Notes: generated by a model from the letters alone, not told the origin. Shown: positions 46,580-59,074, counted from the first letter of the stretch. The stretch is DNA of 64,000 nucleotides from Gamarada debralockiae (GCA_002803225.1 NXFV01000330.1:1-64000), one strand, 5' to 3'. Numbers and translations: made by a program.

Positions 46580-47440
46580 GTATAGATTTAGAAGCATATA
46601 CAAATATATATCAAACTGTTGAAAAGATGTGGTTCATTGGTCCTGGCTCCTTCGCGTCCGCCATAGATTTATCTTCACTCAAAACGAAGGACTAGAATCC
46701 TCATTTAAACGTCGTTGTTCTTCAAAAAACAATACTAGTCTTCCAAACAGCATCTTGATACCCGGCAACCATTTTGATTTCCAAATTCCAATTTCGCCAT
46801 CATCTGGGTGATGCCCCATTTGGCTCGAGTCATGCTCACACTTCCACGTGACTTTCTTGAGTCTTCGGAAACTGGCTATCGTTTTCCGGCCTCAAGGTTT
46901 CCCCGCAATCAACCATCCATCGCCACCACTTCAACCCACAGCGCCAGGATCTTAGGGAAACGATGCGCGCAGACTGCGGCATCTAATGGCACACTTGATT
47001 GGACGCAATTTAAGAGCGCAAGGGTCCAGGCAAGATGATCGCGAACGGCTTGAGGGCTGGAATTTCGACTCCGTCGCGTCGCGCCTGCACTGAGGAGCTG
47101 GGGGAGGGGTGTGCTAGGCACATGCCAGTCTAGCAGAGCCTTTGGCTGCACATGGTCTTCGTATCCGGGTACTCATATCCAACGTCTGGAGAAGCTTTGT
47201 CCGAAAGGTAAGCATCCCACAGCGGAATTCCCTTTTGGGATACCGAACATACAGGGTAAAGGAGGAAGAGCTCAAAGCTAGGATGGTAGCTTGAAGAGGC
47301 AAGTGAGCTATTGACACGAGAAAATGTATATCCCGAAGGATCTACGAGCTTCAGTGGAGTGATTGTCTCCATCTTCTGAGAATATTTTCTTCTTATTTCC
47401 ATTCGTCTGCCTCGTTTCTCTTACCACAACAGATCTCACC
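46580..47440. other. Intergenic, upstream of the flavin monooxygenase
   Basis: No ORF supported. The start of the next gene is set by the strong context CACCATGG at 47438-47445; the open frame extends upstream to 47363 but that extension is a hydrophobic stretch without support. Confidence 0.4.
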
Positions 47441-49407
47441 ATGGCACCTTCTGCAATGCCCTACACAAACGACGTCACTGTTAATGGCGTCAATGGCACC
47501 GACATTCCCTATCCATCTGTCCATGACCACGAACCGTACAGAGTCCTCCCGCAATACCATTCTAAGCCGTCTAAGCTACGCGTTGCCTCCGTAGGCGCTG
47601 GAGCATCAGGACTATGTCTTGCATACAAAATGGAACGAATGCTCGAAGCTGGGAGTTGGGAACTCACATTATACGAGAAGAACGCACACTTTGGAGGAAC
47701 ATGGTACGAGAACACATATCCTGGAGTTGCCTGCGATATCCCGTCGCACTTATATACGTATTCGTGGGACCCGAATCCTAACTGGAGCCATTACTTTGCG
47801 TACGGGCCTGAGATCCAACGGTATTTTGAAGGCTTTGCCGAAAGACATGGGAGCAAAAAGTACATGAAGTTGAATACAAAGATTGTTGATGCGAGATGGG
47901 ATGAGGAGGAGGGGAAGTGGTGGATTGGCTTGGAGAATCAAGTTAGTAAGGAGAGGACGGAGGATTGGTGTCACGTGCTTGTTAATGGAAGTGGGATTTT
48001 GAATAACTGGAAATGGCCAGAGATTGAGGGATTGCATGATTTCAAGGGCAGTTTGATGCATTCGGCGAAATGGGACCATGGCGTTGATTTTGAGGGGAAG
48101 ACGGTAGGTGTTATTGGGACGGGGTCGACTTCTGTGCAGATCGTTCCGCAGTTGCAGAAGACTGTTAAGCATTTGGATGTTTTTATGAGGAGTCCAACTT
48201 GGATCAGCCCTCCGTTCGGCGGTGGTAAGTTCAAGCCTATCCCCAAATGTTCATTAAGTAACAACGATTACAGGCACTCTCGAATCCGAATTACTTAAAG
48301 GAGCGGAACAAGAACCCGGAGAGAGACAATACACCTTCACCGAAGCAGACAAGAAGAAGTTCACCGAAGATCCAGCATACCTATTACTGTTCCGCAAGAA
48401 AATCGAAGCAGAAATCAACTCGCTGTTCGGCATGTACCAACAAGGCTCCGAAACATCCAACAAATTCCGCGAAGTCATCACCAACGAAATGAACAGACGA
48501 ATTGGTCCTGGAAATGAAGAACTCAAGAAATTCATCATCCCCAAATGGAGCCCTGGATGCAGACGCATAAGTCCTGGTGATGGATATCTTGAAGCGCTGG
48601 TTAAGGATAATGTTCAGCCTGTTTTCAGCAATATTGTGAAGGTTGTGCCTGAGGGGATCGTGACTGAAGATGGGAAGGTGCATGAGATGGATATTTTGGT
48701 CTGCGCAACTGGGTTTCAAGTTGCTTTCAGACCTGCTTTCAAGGTAATCAATGGTGATGGTGTCACACTAGATGAAGATTGGGGGCAAGGCCCGAATCTA
48801 TATCTTGGACTTTCGGCTCCTCGATTCCCAAACTTTTACACAATTGTGGTACGTATCCGTTCCTCGGTGCTGATCAATTGATAAGGTAAACTGACTAACA
48901 ATAGGGGCCTGGCGCAACGTGGTCGAGCGGCACACTCCTTCCATCAATCGAGACAAGCGTAGAGTACGCCATCAAAATGATGAAGAAGATCCAAACCGAA
49001 GCCATCAAATCCATTGATGTGAAGCAAGAAGCCCTGGACGACATCTACGCTCATTTCGACGAGTTCCACAAGACTACTGTTTGGCAAGAAGAATGTCGAT
49101 CTTGGTTCAAAGACGGGAAGATCAAGAATCGCATCTATTTGTGGCCTGGAGCGGTGAGTGCATACAGCCCTCTTTTATGAATTAGACTTTTAGAAAGGGG
49201 AACAGAGACTAATGAAATTGAAACCAGACTATTCATTTCCTGAAAACGATCAAAGATCCCCGATTCGAAGATTACAATATTAGATATCGATACAAGAATC
49301 GCTTTGCGTTTCTGGGAAATGGAGAGGTCAAGGCTCATGTCAAGGGGGACGTTCGGGGTCTGGCCCCGTACGTGAGGGACCATGATCACGAGTGGTCTAT
49401 CGATTAA
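47441..49407 (+). CDS. Baeyer-Villiger-type FAD monooxygenase
   Basis: Exons 47441-48224, 48274-48848, 48905-49153 and 49228-49407 give 595 residues in phase. The FAD Rossmann motif is GAGASG (52-57) and the NADPH motif GTGSTS (226-231). Between them lies FKGSLMHSAKW (201-211), which fits the type I Baeyer-Villiger fingerprint FxGxxxHxxxW exactly. The region GGTWYENTYPGVACDIPSH is also typical. Such enzymes insert one oxygen next to a ketone, giving an ester or lactone, using NADPH and O2. Upstream alcohol-oxidising genes (SDR, ADH) could supply the ketone. I see no esterase or lactonase gene in the window to open the product. Closest described relatives would be fungal BVMOs of catabolic or mycotoxin pathways; the substrate cannot be read from sequence. 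Confidence 0.93.
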
Positions 49408-50592
49408 GCGCATTCTGATTTCTGCTCATCTGTTCATTCGTTCGTGCAATAGAAGCGTCCAGATCAACGTTTATAGGGCATGATATTGAAGATTTTCAGG
49501 ACAGAATAGTTCGACTGAATCGAGATTTACAATACTCACTAGTATTTTCCCAATTCAATTCTAGAGCCAAATCAGTTTCTACGCAGCGAGTGGCTTCCGA
49601 TTTAACAGAACTCAATCAAGCACCGGTCTTCTCTACGACACGCTTTATTAAAGTGTGGAGAGGATAAAAATTCTCGAACCCAGCCACAGGGTCCAGCTGA
49701 TAAGGATTGCGACACGGCTTGGGAACCGACGAGGCACAGAATATTGCGTTACACGCCTCAACTTCACAATCTGCATCCCACGCTCATCATCCATGTATGT
49801 CTCGGATGCCCGGCTAGTCTTCCTTCCTCAAAACTGCAATACGGCGTACAACTTGCATAACTCACCGCAATCTCTTTCATCGTTAGGAAATTCAGCTTCA
49901 AAGTGGCCATTGAAAAGGGAAGGTTGGGCAGGCATATGACGGAAGACAAGTCGACCGTCAAACCCCGCAGTCCCGCAATCCAAGCATCCAGATATTCGAC
50001 GAGAGATATCACGATATCCAATCATCCATCCCCGACGAATTCTCGGGCCAAAGGGGCATTTCCTCAAATAAGCAGCAAGGTCATCACGTGGAGTGCGCAT
50101 AAATTGAAAGGTTGAGGAGAATTGAGTCAGGGACAGAGATCGGGGGGAAGCGAAACGAGTCAAGTGGACCAACGCTAAAACGAGGCGCTTTTAGAACGTC
50201 AGGACTCGACCAAGATTATGCGGGCAGGGTCCAAGGGGGCTCGGAACCCGCATTACCTTCGTAACGAGGATGGAATGGTTGGCAATGGTTGAGTATTGCA
50301 GGGAAGATGGTTAGGACAAGGCTGTTTATGGGGTACACGTGGAGTCTAGGGACCCCGACGATGCGGTGAAACTGGGGTAGTTTGGCAGATGTGGGTGCCC
50401 CAGCACTCCTGCACGCGCCCTTGCTCCTTCTCGTTTTCTCTATCCCGGATTCTTTGGACGCAGCACAAGTTTGTTCTTCTTTTCATCTATCTTTCCTTTT
50501 GTCAAATTTATCTTGGAAGAAATAATCCTTCCCCACATTATTGGTAAGGGCGTGAACTTCAAACTCTATCGTAGTGGAGACAAGTCAATTGA
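49408..50592. other. Long upstream region of the cluster regulator
   Basis: About 1.2 kb without a supported ORF; pyrimidine-rich close to the start codon at 50593. Long leaders are common for fungal regulators. Confidence 0.4.
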
Positions 50593-53385
50593 ATGTCGAT
50601 GCGTATCAACAGTCTCTTCGAGCACGACGCCTCTATGAAGCGCCAGGCTGAAGAAGCGGAGAATCAGAATATGGCGAGCTCGATGTTTGAGAGCTCAGCG
50701 CCTGAAGCTCAACAGGAACAATCGTCGTCGTCGACGACGCAGAATAAAACGAATTCCAATTCTGGGCCAAGCTCGTCGAAGTCGGCGACGAGACATAGAG
50801 CGAGTATTGCGTGTGCTTCTTGCAGAGATCGTAGGATTCGGGTGAGTCGAGAGATTTCGGGTGTTTGGTGAGATATTGGCTGATGAACGGCATGTAGTGC
50901 GTTGTCCCCGCTGGGGAGCGAGATTGTACTCAGTGTAAACGCTCGAAGACGGAATGCATTATCAGAAATGATGATGAGAGAAGACGGTTAGTAACCCCGC
51001 TTCCACTTTTGGAGCATGTTTCTAATATTGCAGGCCAATCTCCAAGGCATACATGTCATCCCTCGCCGACAGGGTTGCAATGCTCGAGGGAATGCTCTCA
51101 GAAGCTGGAAAAGACATACCTCCAGCAAACTACCCCCCAAAAACACGCGGCGAAGCGCCAGTACCTCCAAACGCTGTCGAATCGAACAATACGCGATCTT
51201 CTCAACATCAGAAAAGCACAACGCCCCGAAGTATGCCAGACGAGTCAACAGATGGAGACAACGGATACCAGAATGATAATCTATCGAGCAGTATTACCGA
51301 GACGCATCCGCCGCCCAGAATACAAGCTTCAAGAAAAGAGGGCTTGGTTCACATGCTACTTTCCACTCGAGGGCATCTGAGTTTTGATCAACTCAGCGGA
51401 CGTCTCCGATTCTTCGGCCCAACAGCAAACAGCCACATCTACGCGGACAACATCGGAACTGCCGATCTTCGCGAATCACCAGAACAAGTACGACGAACTG
51501 AACGCATAATCCGTTCTCTCAGCATCGAAACACACGATTATCTCATGGATTTATTCTGGGATTACTACAACAGCGTTTTGCATATCGTGCATAAGGAGGC
51601 GTTTAATGAAGATATGCAGAATTCGAATAATAAATATTATTCGGGGTTTCTGCATATTAGTATATTGGCGATGGGGTATAGGTTTGCGGATCTGGAGAGG
51701 GACGATATGAAGATGATTACGGTGGGGAATAGAGAGTGTACGTTGCATAGAGAGGCGAAGTATATGCTTGATATAGAGTTGGAGAGGCCAGGTGGCATTC
51801 CGTCTGTGCAGGCGTTCTTGTTGTTAGGAGACTTGGAATGTGGTGTTGGAAGGGATAATACGGGGTGGATGTATGCTGGTGAGTTTATTGAAGTCTTTTT
51901 GAGTGATCGGAGCTGACCTGTGGCTAGGGATGGCCAATAGACTATGCTTCGATATTGGACTACACCTCGATTGTCAAAATAATGGGTTGCCAGAGAAGGA
52001 GATTCAAATTCGGCATATGACTCTCTTCGCATGTGTGATTTACGACAAGTGAGTATTTAAGTGTCTCTGGCTAAATATTTACTGACCGTTGTAGGTACTG
52101 GGCTCTTTTTCTCGGAAGACCGACAGGCATCAAAAGCTCCGATCTTGAGATGTACCGACTCTCAAAACAATTCGCCTGTCTCTCGGCCTGTAAACCAGCA
52201 GGAGTCCAAAAGAGTCTCGAAACCCAGATCTACGAAGAACTCCTCGACTTGATGGAACTAGCTGGCAAAATCGCAGAAATCAGAGATTCAGGCGAACAAG
52301 CAACACAGGACGTGGACAAAGTCAACAGCGCTTACTTATATGTCATGAATCTCGATCGCCAACTTCAGACCTGGTATCGACGACTCCCCGAAAACTTGAC
52401 CTGGAAGCCAGAGAACATCCAAACAGCGCCTTTCTCGTTCTTTCTGTTACATCAACAATATCATTGTAGTTTGATACTGCTTCATCGACCTTGGGCCAAG
52501 TACGAGGATCCCACGCCCCCTTCATCAGATGACGGAAACGATGATGAAAACTTCATGAACGTGGATGACAACCACTCCTTCATGTCCCGCTCGATCTGTA
52601 CTCGCCAAGCTATCCGCGTAGCGCGCATCTTCTGGCATCACAGACAGCGTTTCGACACGAGGCGGATCTTCGTCACTGGTATCCAACACGCTGGTACTGC
52701 AGCCACTGCACTCGTTGCAGCGCTGGCATTCATCAAGAATGTCAATGATCGCAAGAACAACATGCAGTATCTTGAATGCTTAGCGAGCGCATTGCAGGAT
52801 ATGAGCTATACATATCAACCTGCGGCTTCTATGTCCTCGATCTTGCAGGCTGTGATGCTGGAGCTTCAGAATGCAAGCCCAAAGACTCCACCCCCTGACA
52901 TGCGCTATTTCCGCGGAGAAAACATCACGATCCCTGCGCGCCGTGAGTCTTCCTCCAATGACACAGAGGAGCAGCACATTTTGAAGAAACGCCAACTCTC
53001 GAAATCCACTTCTCTTTCTACCAACTTCTCCGCCTCAACTGTGACGACAGACTTCGCCAAAACTCCTTCAAGCGGGACAGGAATGGGCGGGATAGGAGTT
53101 ATGTTAAATGGAACAGGGGAGACGGAGATAGAGAGGAGGGATGGCTATGTCATGGTCACGCCGCGGAGTGAGAGGGCGGCGTGGCCGACGCTGAATAGTG
53201 ACTTGAATGCGTTGGATTATCCGATGACTTTTACGGGGATGGGGTTTAATGGGCCGTGGATGGGATTGGGGACTGAGGGGATGAGTCCTTTTAATGGGAT
53301 TTCCGGGGTTGGGGAAGTGGGAACTGGTGGGCAGGGACAAGAGAGTGGCGGGAAGAACCAGGAGTTGGATTTCTTTTCTTTTTGA
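50593..53385 (+). CDS. Zn2Cys6 transcription factor, NirA-like architecture
   Basis: Exons 50593-50841, 50898-50986, 51034-51878, 51928-52048 and 52095-53385 give 864 residues in phase. A disordered Gln/Ser-rich N terminus precedes the zinc cluster: Cys74, 77, 84, 93, 96 and 103 (C-x2-C-x6-C-x8-C-x2-C-x6-C), then a short coiled linker (SSLADRVAMLEGML). The fungal-specific transcription factor domain follows (LRFFGPTANSHIYADN, then YYNSVLHIVHKEAF, and later WALFLGRPTGIKSSD). The C terminus is Gly/Ser/Met-rich and may be an activation region. The domain order and the FFGPTANSH motif resemble the NirA-type group, but that does not define its targets. It sits centrally among the metabolic genes and is the natural candidate for their pathway-specific regulator. 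Confidence 0.9.
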
Positions 53386-53889
53386 TCGGTGTTATTGATG
53401 TTTTGGTGTTTGGATTCGAGTTTGAGACTGGAATTTGGAGTGATCAAATTGTTGGGTTAAGACGTTTGGCTTGGAGTTTGCTTCTTTCGGCTGGTTGGAC
53501 GGATGGCGCCACTGGGAGTTCGAAGTAGGACTTCGCGGCGTCCATCTCACAAAATTGTCTACTTCCAATGAGCGTTTATTGTCACTCTATCGATGAAAAT
53601 GGAATTTTTTAGCGCAGAACACCTTTGCCCATGGTACCTCAGGATGTCTATTACCTCCCCGCATATCTTCAAGGTTGCTTTTCCACCTCTCATTTCGTTG
53701 TTGGAAATATTACTGTTGATTCGGCACTTCAATGAGGTGCCTCGGATCACCAGAATGGTATCATTATGCTTTATAATACTTCAGTTCTCGTTTCCCACTT
53801 GACGTCAGGGTTTGATGTTGTAGATCAATAGGATTTGAGTCAAATACGAGTCGAGGTTAGCTGGCGCAGATCCGACATAGTCACCTCAC
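53386..53889. other. Intergenic, 3' of the regulator
   Basis: No supported feature before the inverted-repeat element at 53890. Confidence 0.4.
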
Positions 53890-54099
53890 CAGGGGGCGAC
53901 AAGATAATCGGGACACTCGAAAATTATAACCCTTATTTAACTTTTTAACCCAACATAATGTAAAATTTTTGAACCCATAGGGTTATTCATTGAAACTTTC
54001 TCTATACGGATATCTATTTTATTTTTATTTTATTGTTGTAGCTGATAGAGAAAATCGGGGCGCATTATTCGAGTGTCCCGATTATCTTGTCACCCCCTG
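53890..54099. mobile_element. 210-bp MITE-like element with 32-bp terminal inverted repeats
   Basis: The left end begins CAGGGGGCGACAAGATAATC and continues GGGACACTCGAA. The right end is its inverse, ending TTGTCACCCCCTG at 54099. The two 32-bp ends differ at one base (C versus T). The core is AT-rich and non-coding. Size and structure fit a non-autonomous DNA transposon. No clear target-site duplication is visible in the immediate flanks (CTCAC on the left, ATGCC on the right). It ends 147 bp before the start codon of the aldo/keto reductase gene, so it forms part of that promoter region. Confidence 0.75.
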
Positions 54100-54246
54100 A
54101 TGCCTGGCTTGCCAGCATTTGTCAGCCGAATCTCATGGTCCCCACTTACATATTCCAACAGACATGATAAGTAGCTTGCTTTCGATCTCTTCCCAATAAT
54201 TCCAATTTTCTCAACTCAATCACCAACACTTTTAAACCTTCCAACA

Positions 54247-55288
54247 ATGGTTAACTCTAGTATCAAGATCGTATTTGGAGGCGCACTATTCGGTACCGTT
54301 TCCGACTTCTCTACGCCGGAGAAAGTTGAGGAGGTGCTGAAAGTACTTGCGAAAGAAGGTATTAAGGTCATTGACACAGCTCGGGTGTACGGTAATAGCG
54401 AGGAATTGCTTGGACAAACCGATGCCGCCTCTCGCTTTGTAATTGATACTAAGTATCCTGGGGGCCTGGTCCCAGGTGAAGCAACAAAAGAAATCATCAT
54501 TGCAAGTGGTCAAGAGAGTTTGAAGAAACTTAAGACTGATAGTGTAAGTAATTCCAAGCCATTTTGAGTGAATGCGCAGTTGCTAACTCCTAAAATCACA
54601 GGTTGATATCTTCTACATCCACGCCCCAGATCGCAAAAACCCACTTGAACCAATTCTCGCTGGCATCAATGACCTTTACAAGTCAGGTGCGTTCAAACGC
54701 TTTGGCCTCTCCAACTTTCGCGCCGACGAGGTCGAAGACGTGATTCGCATCGCCAAGCAAAACAACTACATCCTTCCCTCAGTCTACCAAGGAAACTACT
54801 CGGCAGTCGCTCGCCTAGCAGAAACAGAGCTCTTCCCCACCCTTCGCAAATACAATATCGCTTTCTATGCCTACAGTCCTATTGCCGGGGGTTTCTTGAC
54901 AAAGACCCCGTCGCAGTTGATTGAGGGCGGAAAGGGGCGTTGGGATCCGAGTACCTTTCTTGGGCAGCTCTATAATGCGCTGTATACGAAACCTGGGATG
55001 TTGAAGGCGTTAGAGATGTGGGGTGAGATTGCGAAGGAGACTGGAGTTACGAAGGCGGAGTTGGCGTATCGATGGGTCGCGTATAACTCGCATTTGCAAG
55101 GGGAACTTGGCGATGCTATTATTATTGGAGCAAAATCTATCGATCAGTTGCAGGAGACGCTTGTAGGGCTTAGGAATGGCCCTTTGAGTGCGGAAGTGGC
55201 GGAGAGGATTGAGGAGGTTTGGAAAATTGTTGAGCATGAGTCGCCACTGGACAACTATAACAACTATATCTCTCTTCAACAAAAGTAG
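54247..55288 (+). CDS. Aldo/keto reductase, AKR7-like
   Basis: Exons 54247-54543 and 54602-55288 give 327 residues. The AKR catalytic tetrad is present: Asp43 and Tyr48 (DTARVYG), Lys69 (DTKYPGG) and His106 (YIHAPD). The GLSNF motif and the C-terminal cofactor region GAKSIDQLQETL complete the barrel. The style matches aflatoxin-aldehyde-reductase (AKR7) type enzymes, which reduce aldehydes and ketones with NADPH. In the cluster it could remove a reactive aldehyde or reduce a carbonyl intermediate. It converges on the aldehyde dehydrogenase with only 55 bp between stop codons. Its promoter contains the inverted-repeat element at 53890-54099. Confidence 0.93.
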
Positions 55289-55343
55289 GAATCGGTGCTG
55301 TGAAGGGGCATAGGCGAGAATATAAGAGATCTTTACTATAACT

Positions 55344-56865
55344 CTAATAAGTCATGTTAATCATGATCGTCTTCGGATCCGTAAATGCTCTCAACGCAGC
55401 ACTTCCACATTCCCTTCCAAGACCACTCTCTTTCGTCCCTCCAAATGGAGTCTGCATCATCATCAAACTCACACAGTTAATTCCAACCATCCCACTATCA
55501 AAATCGCTCGCCACCCTCAAAGCCTTATTAATATCCTGCGTAAACACACCGGCCATCAATCCGAAATTCGTGGCATTGGACTTCTCCATGATCTCCTCCT
55601 CGGTCTTGAAACTATTCAGCACAGCCACAGGTCCGAAAATTTCTTGCGTGATGATCTCAGCGTCGGCTTGTACGTTCGTGAAGACTGTCGGCTCGATAAA
55701 GAAGCCTTTGTCGCCGACTCGTGAGCCGCCCGTGAGGAGGGTGCCTTGCCCGTTCTTGCCCCTTTCGATGAAGCCTGATACGCGATCGAATTGAGCTTTG
55801 TCGATTAGAGGGCCCATGACCGTGGATTCTGCCTCGGGGTCACCAATCGTTTTCGCTTTCTCTTGGAGAGCTTTCTTGTAGCCTTCCACGAATTTGTCGT
55901 AGATGCCTTCTTGGACATAGACTCGAGTCGCTGCGAAGCAGACTTGGCCGGTATTGGTGGTAATTGCGTTCGCGGTCCAAGTAATAGCATTCTCCAAGTT
56001 CGCATCATCGAAGACTACAGCTGGACTCTTGCCACCGAGTTCGAGAGTTACACGCTTGAGGTTGGACTTTGCGGCTGCTTCTTGGACGCGCTTCCCTGTG
56101 GCAATGGAGCCTGTGAAACTCACTTTGCGGATGCGCATGTGAGCTGAGATGAGCGCGCCGGTGAGACCATCTCCAGACAAGACTTGGAAGACTCCTGGAG
56201 GGAAACCAGCTTCAACGATGAGAGGCCCAAGAGCAAGCGATGCGAAGGGCGTCTTCTCAGACGGTTTGAGAATGAAGCAATTCCCCGTGGCAAGAGCCGG
56301 CGCAGTCTTCAACCCCGCCGTACCAAGCGGACCATTCCAAGGCACAATGCCAGCTGTCACACCAAGTGGTTCGTTCCTCACAATCTTCAAAAAACCATCC
56401 TCTTGGGGGAAGGATTCTCCAGCGAACTTATCAATCCACCCAGCGTTGTATTTGAAGGCTTCAGCAGCGAGACCGGTCTCGAACATCCCGAAACTTCCAT
56501 ATGGAGCTCCGAGTGTGATTCTTGATAACTCAGCGAGTGCTACGCCGTGTTTCTCAATCAAGGAGGCGAATTTGAGCATTATGTCTCGGCGGGCGTTGGG
56601 GGCCATTTTCTTCCATGCTGGGAAGGCTTTCTCGGCTGCGAGAACGGCAGCATCGACGTCTGCTTCACCGGCGAGGTCGACATCGTTGGCTACTAGGGAG
56701 CCATCTTTGGGGTTGAAGAGCTCCAATTTCTTGGGGTTCTTGGATGCAACATACTTTGAAATTTATCAGTTTACATGCGCCAATATTTCGGGGAGGGACG
56801 AAACTCACCTCATTGTTGATGAAGAGGTTCTTAGGAAGGTTCGATTTGCTGAAATTGAAAGCCAT
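55344..56865 (-). CDS. NAD(P)-dependent aldehyde dehydrogenase
   Basis: Minus-strand exons 56865-56809 and 56753-55344 give 488 residues. Features are the cofactor-binding PWNGPL and KPSEKTP, the Glu257 motif ELGGKSP, nucleophile Cys291 in NTGQVCFAATRVYV, and the C-terminal EIFGPVAVL and PFGGTKESGLGRE. It would oxidise an aldehyde to the acid. The sequence style is like vanillin or salicylaldehyde dehydrogenases, but general aldehyde specificity cannot be excluded. It is divergent from the alcohol dehydrogenase at 57496 with 630 bp between starts, an arrangement that would let an alcohol be taken through aldehyde to acid in coordinated fashion. The product could feed the CoA ligase. Confidence 0.94.
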
Positions 56866-57495
56866 TTTTGGGGATATAGAAATAAAGAGCAAGAGATTCA
56901 GAAGATGATTTCAGAATGCCACTTAGCAGGCACGTAAAGAACTTTCAGTTTCGGCAGCTTGGTCCTGACGCGCTGCATCGAACTTCAGCGCCATGACACA
57001 ACACTGATCATCACCTCGGATATAATTCCGTTCTCCGCATCGCATGTCGTGAGGCGTTTGGAGACACGGCTGAGATGGCCCGCATCTCGATTCGAGATGC
57101 AGCCAAGTGGACTGACTCATGAAGGAGTCGTGTTGTGGGTGATGTTGAATCAAGGAGAGCGGGGTAAAATGGGGGAAGGTTAGCCGGAATTATTAGCGTC
57201 CAAGTGGCGTATCCAATCGCTGGGCAGCCTGGATCTTACTGCTATTTCCTCCGAACGTCCAGCGCCCTAGCTCATCACCACGACCCTGCTTGGCACTCTG
57301 GCCACGGCAGCAATGCGGATCTCTTCGACGCTCCGGATGGAGGCACGCCGTATTGATGGCGGGGCCCCACAATGCCTGGAGAGCCGCAAGAGGGTTGATT
57401 TCAGTCTTGAGTGTGAACGCGCCCCTTACGCAGTAGATGCATCAAACGATTCTTGAAATCCAATCCATTGTTAGAGCAATAGGATCCCAGCCAAG
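56866..57495. promoter_or_regulatory. Shared divergent promoter, ALDH and ADH
   Basis: 630 bp between divergent starts with no ORF supported. It contains the inverted CGG site at 57017-57030. Confidence 0.4.
57017..57030. promoter_or_regulatory. CGG-N8-CCG palindrome
   Basis: CGGATATAATTCCG is an inverted CGG pair with 8-bp spacing, the shape recognised by homodimeric zinc-cluster regulators. It sits inside the shared ALDH/ADH promoter. Whether the cluster regulator binds it is inference. Confidence 0.35.
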
Positions 57496-58617
57496 ATGAT
57501 GAAAGCAGCGCAGTGGGATCCGGTAACTATCTCAAAACTTCGCAACTGTAGAAAGCATGCTGACGGGTATCGCAGGCGCAGAAGAAGATGGTTGTGAACG
57601 AAGTCCCAATACCCGAACCGGGCGAGAATCAGTTTCTCGTGAAGATGGCCTCCGCGTCCCTGTGCCATTCCGATATAATGGCAATCGAAGCTCCGCGTAC
57701 CGAACCAGTCACTCTCGGCCATGAAGGAGTTGGTTACGTTACCAATAAGATACATCCAAGCGCGGTTGGAAAGGGATTTAAAGAGGGCGATGCTGTTGGA
57801 TTCCTATATATTGTCGGATGCTGTTTTGAATGCGACGGGTGTCAGATTCACAATCTCTCATGCTCGAGTGGAAAGCAGCTCCTTCAAGGGTTTTCGACGG
57901 ATGGGTTCTTTGCGGAATATGCGGTAGTGGATTACCACAATGCTATCATTCTGCCCAGCAGTCTGGATATCAAGACCGCTGCTCCCATTTTTTGCGCTGG
58001 GATCACTGGTAAGAATCATTTCGATTTTGTAAGGAAATTTGCTGAGTATTGCAGCTTTCCACTCCGTCGACTCTTCCGAGCTCAAGCCCGGAGACTGGCT
58101 TGGAGTTATCGGTTGTGGTGGCTTAGGGCAGCTTGCAACGCAATACGCCAAAGCGATGGGCTGCCATGTAGTGGGCATCGACATCAACGATGATATCCTC
58201 GCACAATGCAAAGCACAAGGTGCCGACGCCGTTTTCAACTCGATGACCAACAAAGACTATGTCGAAGAGTTACTCAAGCTCACAGGAGGCGGTGTGAAAG
58301 CCGCCGCAGTGTTCAGCAATGCTGATGCAGCTTATGCCGGCGCTCCGCAGATCATCAAACTTGGAGGCGTGCTGATGGTTGTTGGTCTACCCCACAACCC
58401 GTTGAAGATTTCAAGCATGGATCTTGCGCTTGGAAAGTACAAAGTCAAGTCTGAGAGTACGAGTATTCCGCAACGAATGGGGAAGGCGGTAGAGTTCACT
58501 GCGAAGCACAATATCCATCCTGAAGTCGACTTGAGGAATAGTTTGGATGAGGTGCAGAATATGGTTACGGCGATGCAGAGCGGACAGAACATCAAGAGAA
58601 TGGCTGTTGTATTTTGA
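57496..58617 (+). CDS. Zinc-dependent alcohol dehydrogenase (MDR family)
   Basis: Exons 57496-57522, 57576-58008 and 58055-58617 give 340 residues. The 27-bp first exon supplies the usual start (MMKAAQWDP) that the longest open frame lacks. Catalytic zinc ligands are Cys in SLCHSD and His in GHEGVG. A Cys-rich lobe (CCFECDGCQIHNLSC) provides the structural zinc site, with spacing one residue shorter than usual before the last Cys. The Rossmann motif is GCGGLGQLATQYAKAMGC. It resembles propanol-preferring or broad alcohol dehydrogenases. Likely role: oxidation of an alcohol to aldehyde or ketone with NAD(P)+. Divergent from the aldehyde dehydrogenase. Confidence 0.93.
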
Positions 58618-58736
58618 ATCCTATCTAGCCACAGAATTTCAACATCATCATTCAACACCCCACTCAAGTGGTATGAACGATTCAGTCTAAGCTCCGAGCC
58701 ACCCCTCCATCCTGCACGCCATATTCCATAATGCAT

Positions 58737-59000
58737 TCACAGTCCCCAAAACATCCTTCCCACCCTCACCCACCCCTCCACCACCTTCCCAAACACCAGA
58801 TTCTCCTCACCAACAAACACATTAATTGGCATCGCCATAAAATACGCCCAATCCGGACTTATGGCTTTCGTATACTCATCGCTACTATAAAACTTCATCC
58901 AATCCTCCCAGCCTTGACCCAAATCTCAGAGCAGCCATCAAATTCCAACATCTTGATTCTTGCCAACTCCTTTGCTCTCTTTCTGAATTCGGGCTTTTTT
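58737..59000 (-). pseudogene. Truncated, frameshifted EthD-domain gene
   Basis: Minus-strand coding traces read FRKRAKELARIKMLEFDGCS, then EIWVK. After a one-base frame change near 58915 they continue WEDWMKFYSSDEYTKAISPD and FMAMPINVFVGEENLVFG. Together these are the C-terminal half of an EthD-type dimeric alpha/beta barrel protein. The N-terminal half is not found upstream, and no intron explains the frame change. The sequence is of a different EthD subtype from the intact gene at 61186-61924. Confidence 0.6.
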
Positions 59001-59074
59001 TCTACCTAGGTACATTATTGTTGTTAGGTTGGAGATTGAATATGGGCGGGATGAGAAGGATAGGGGAGCGTCAC

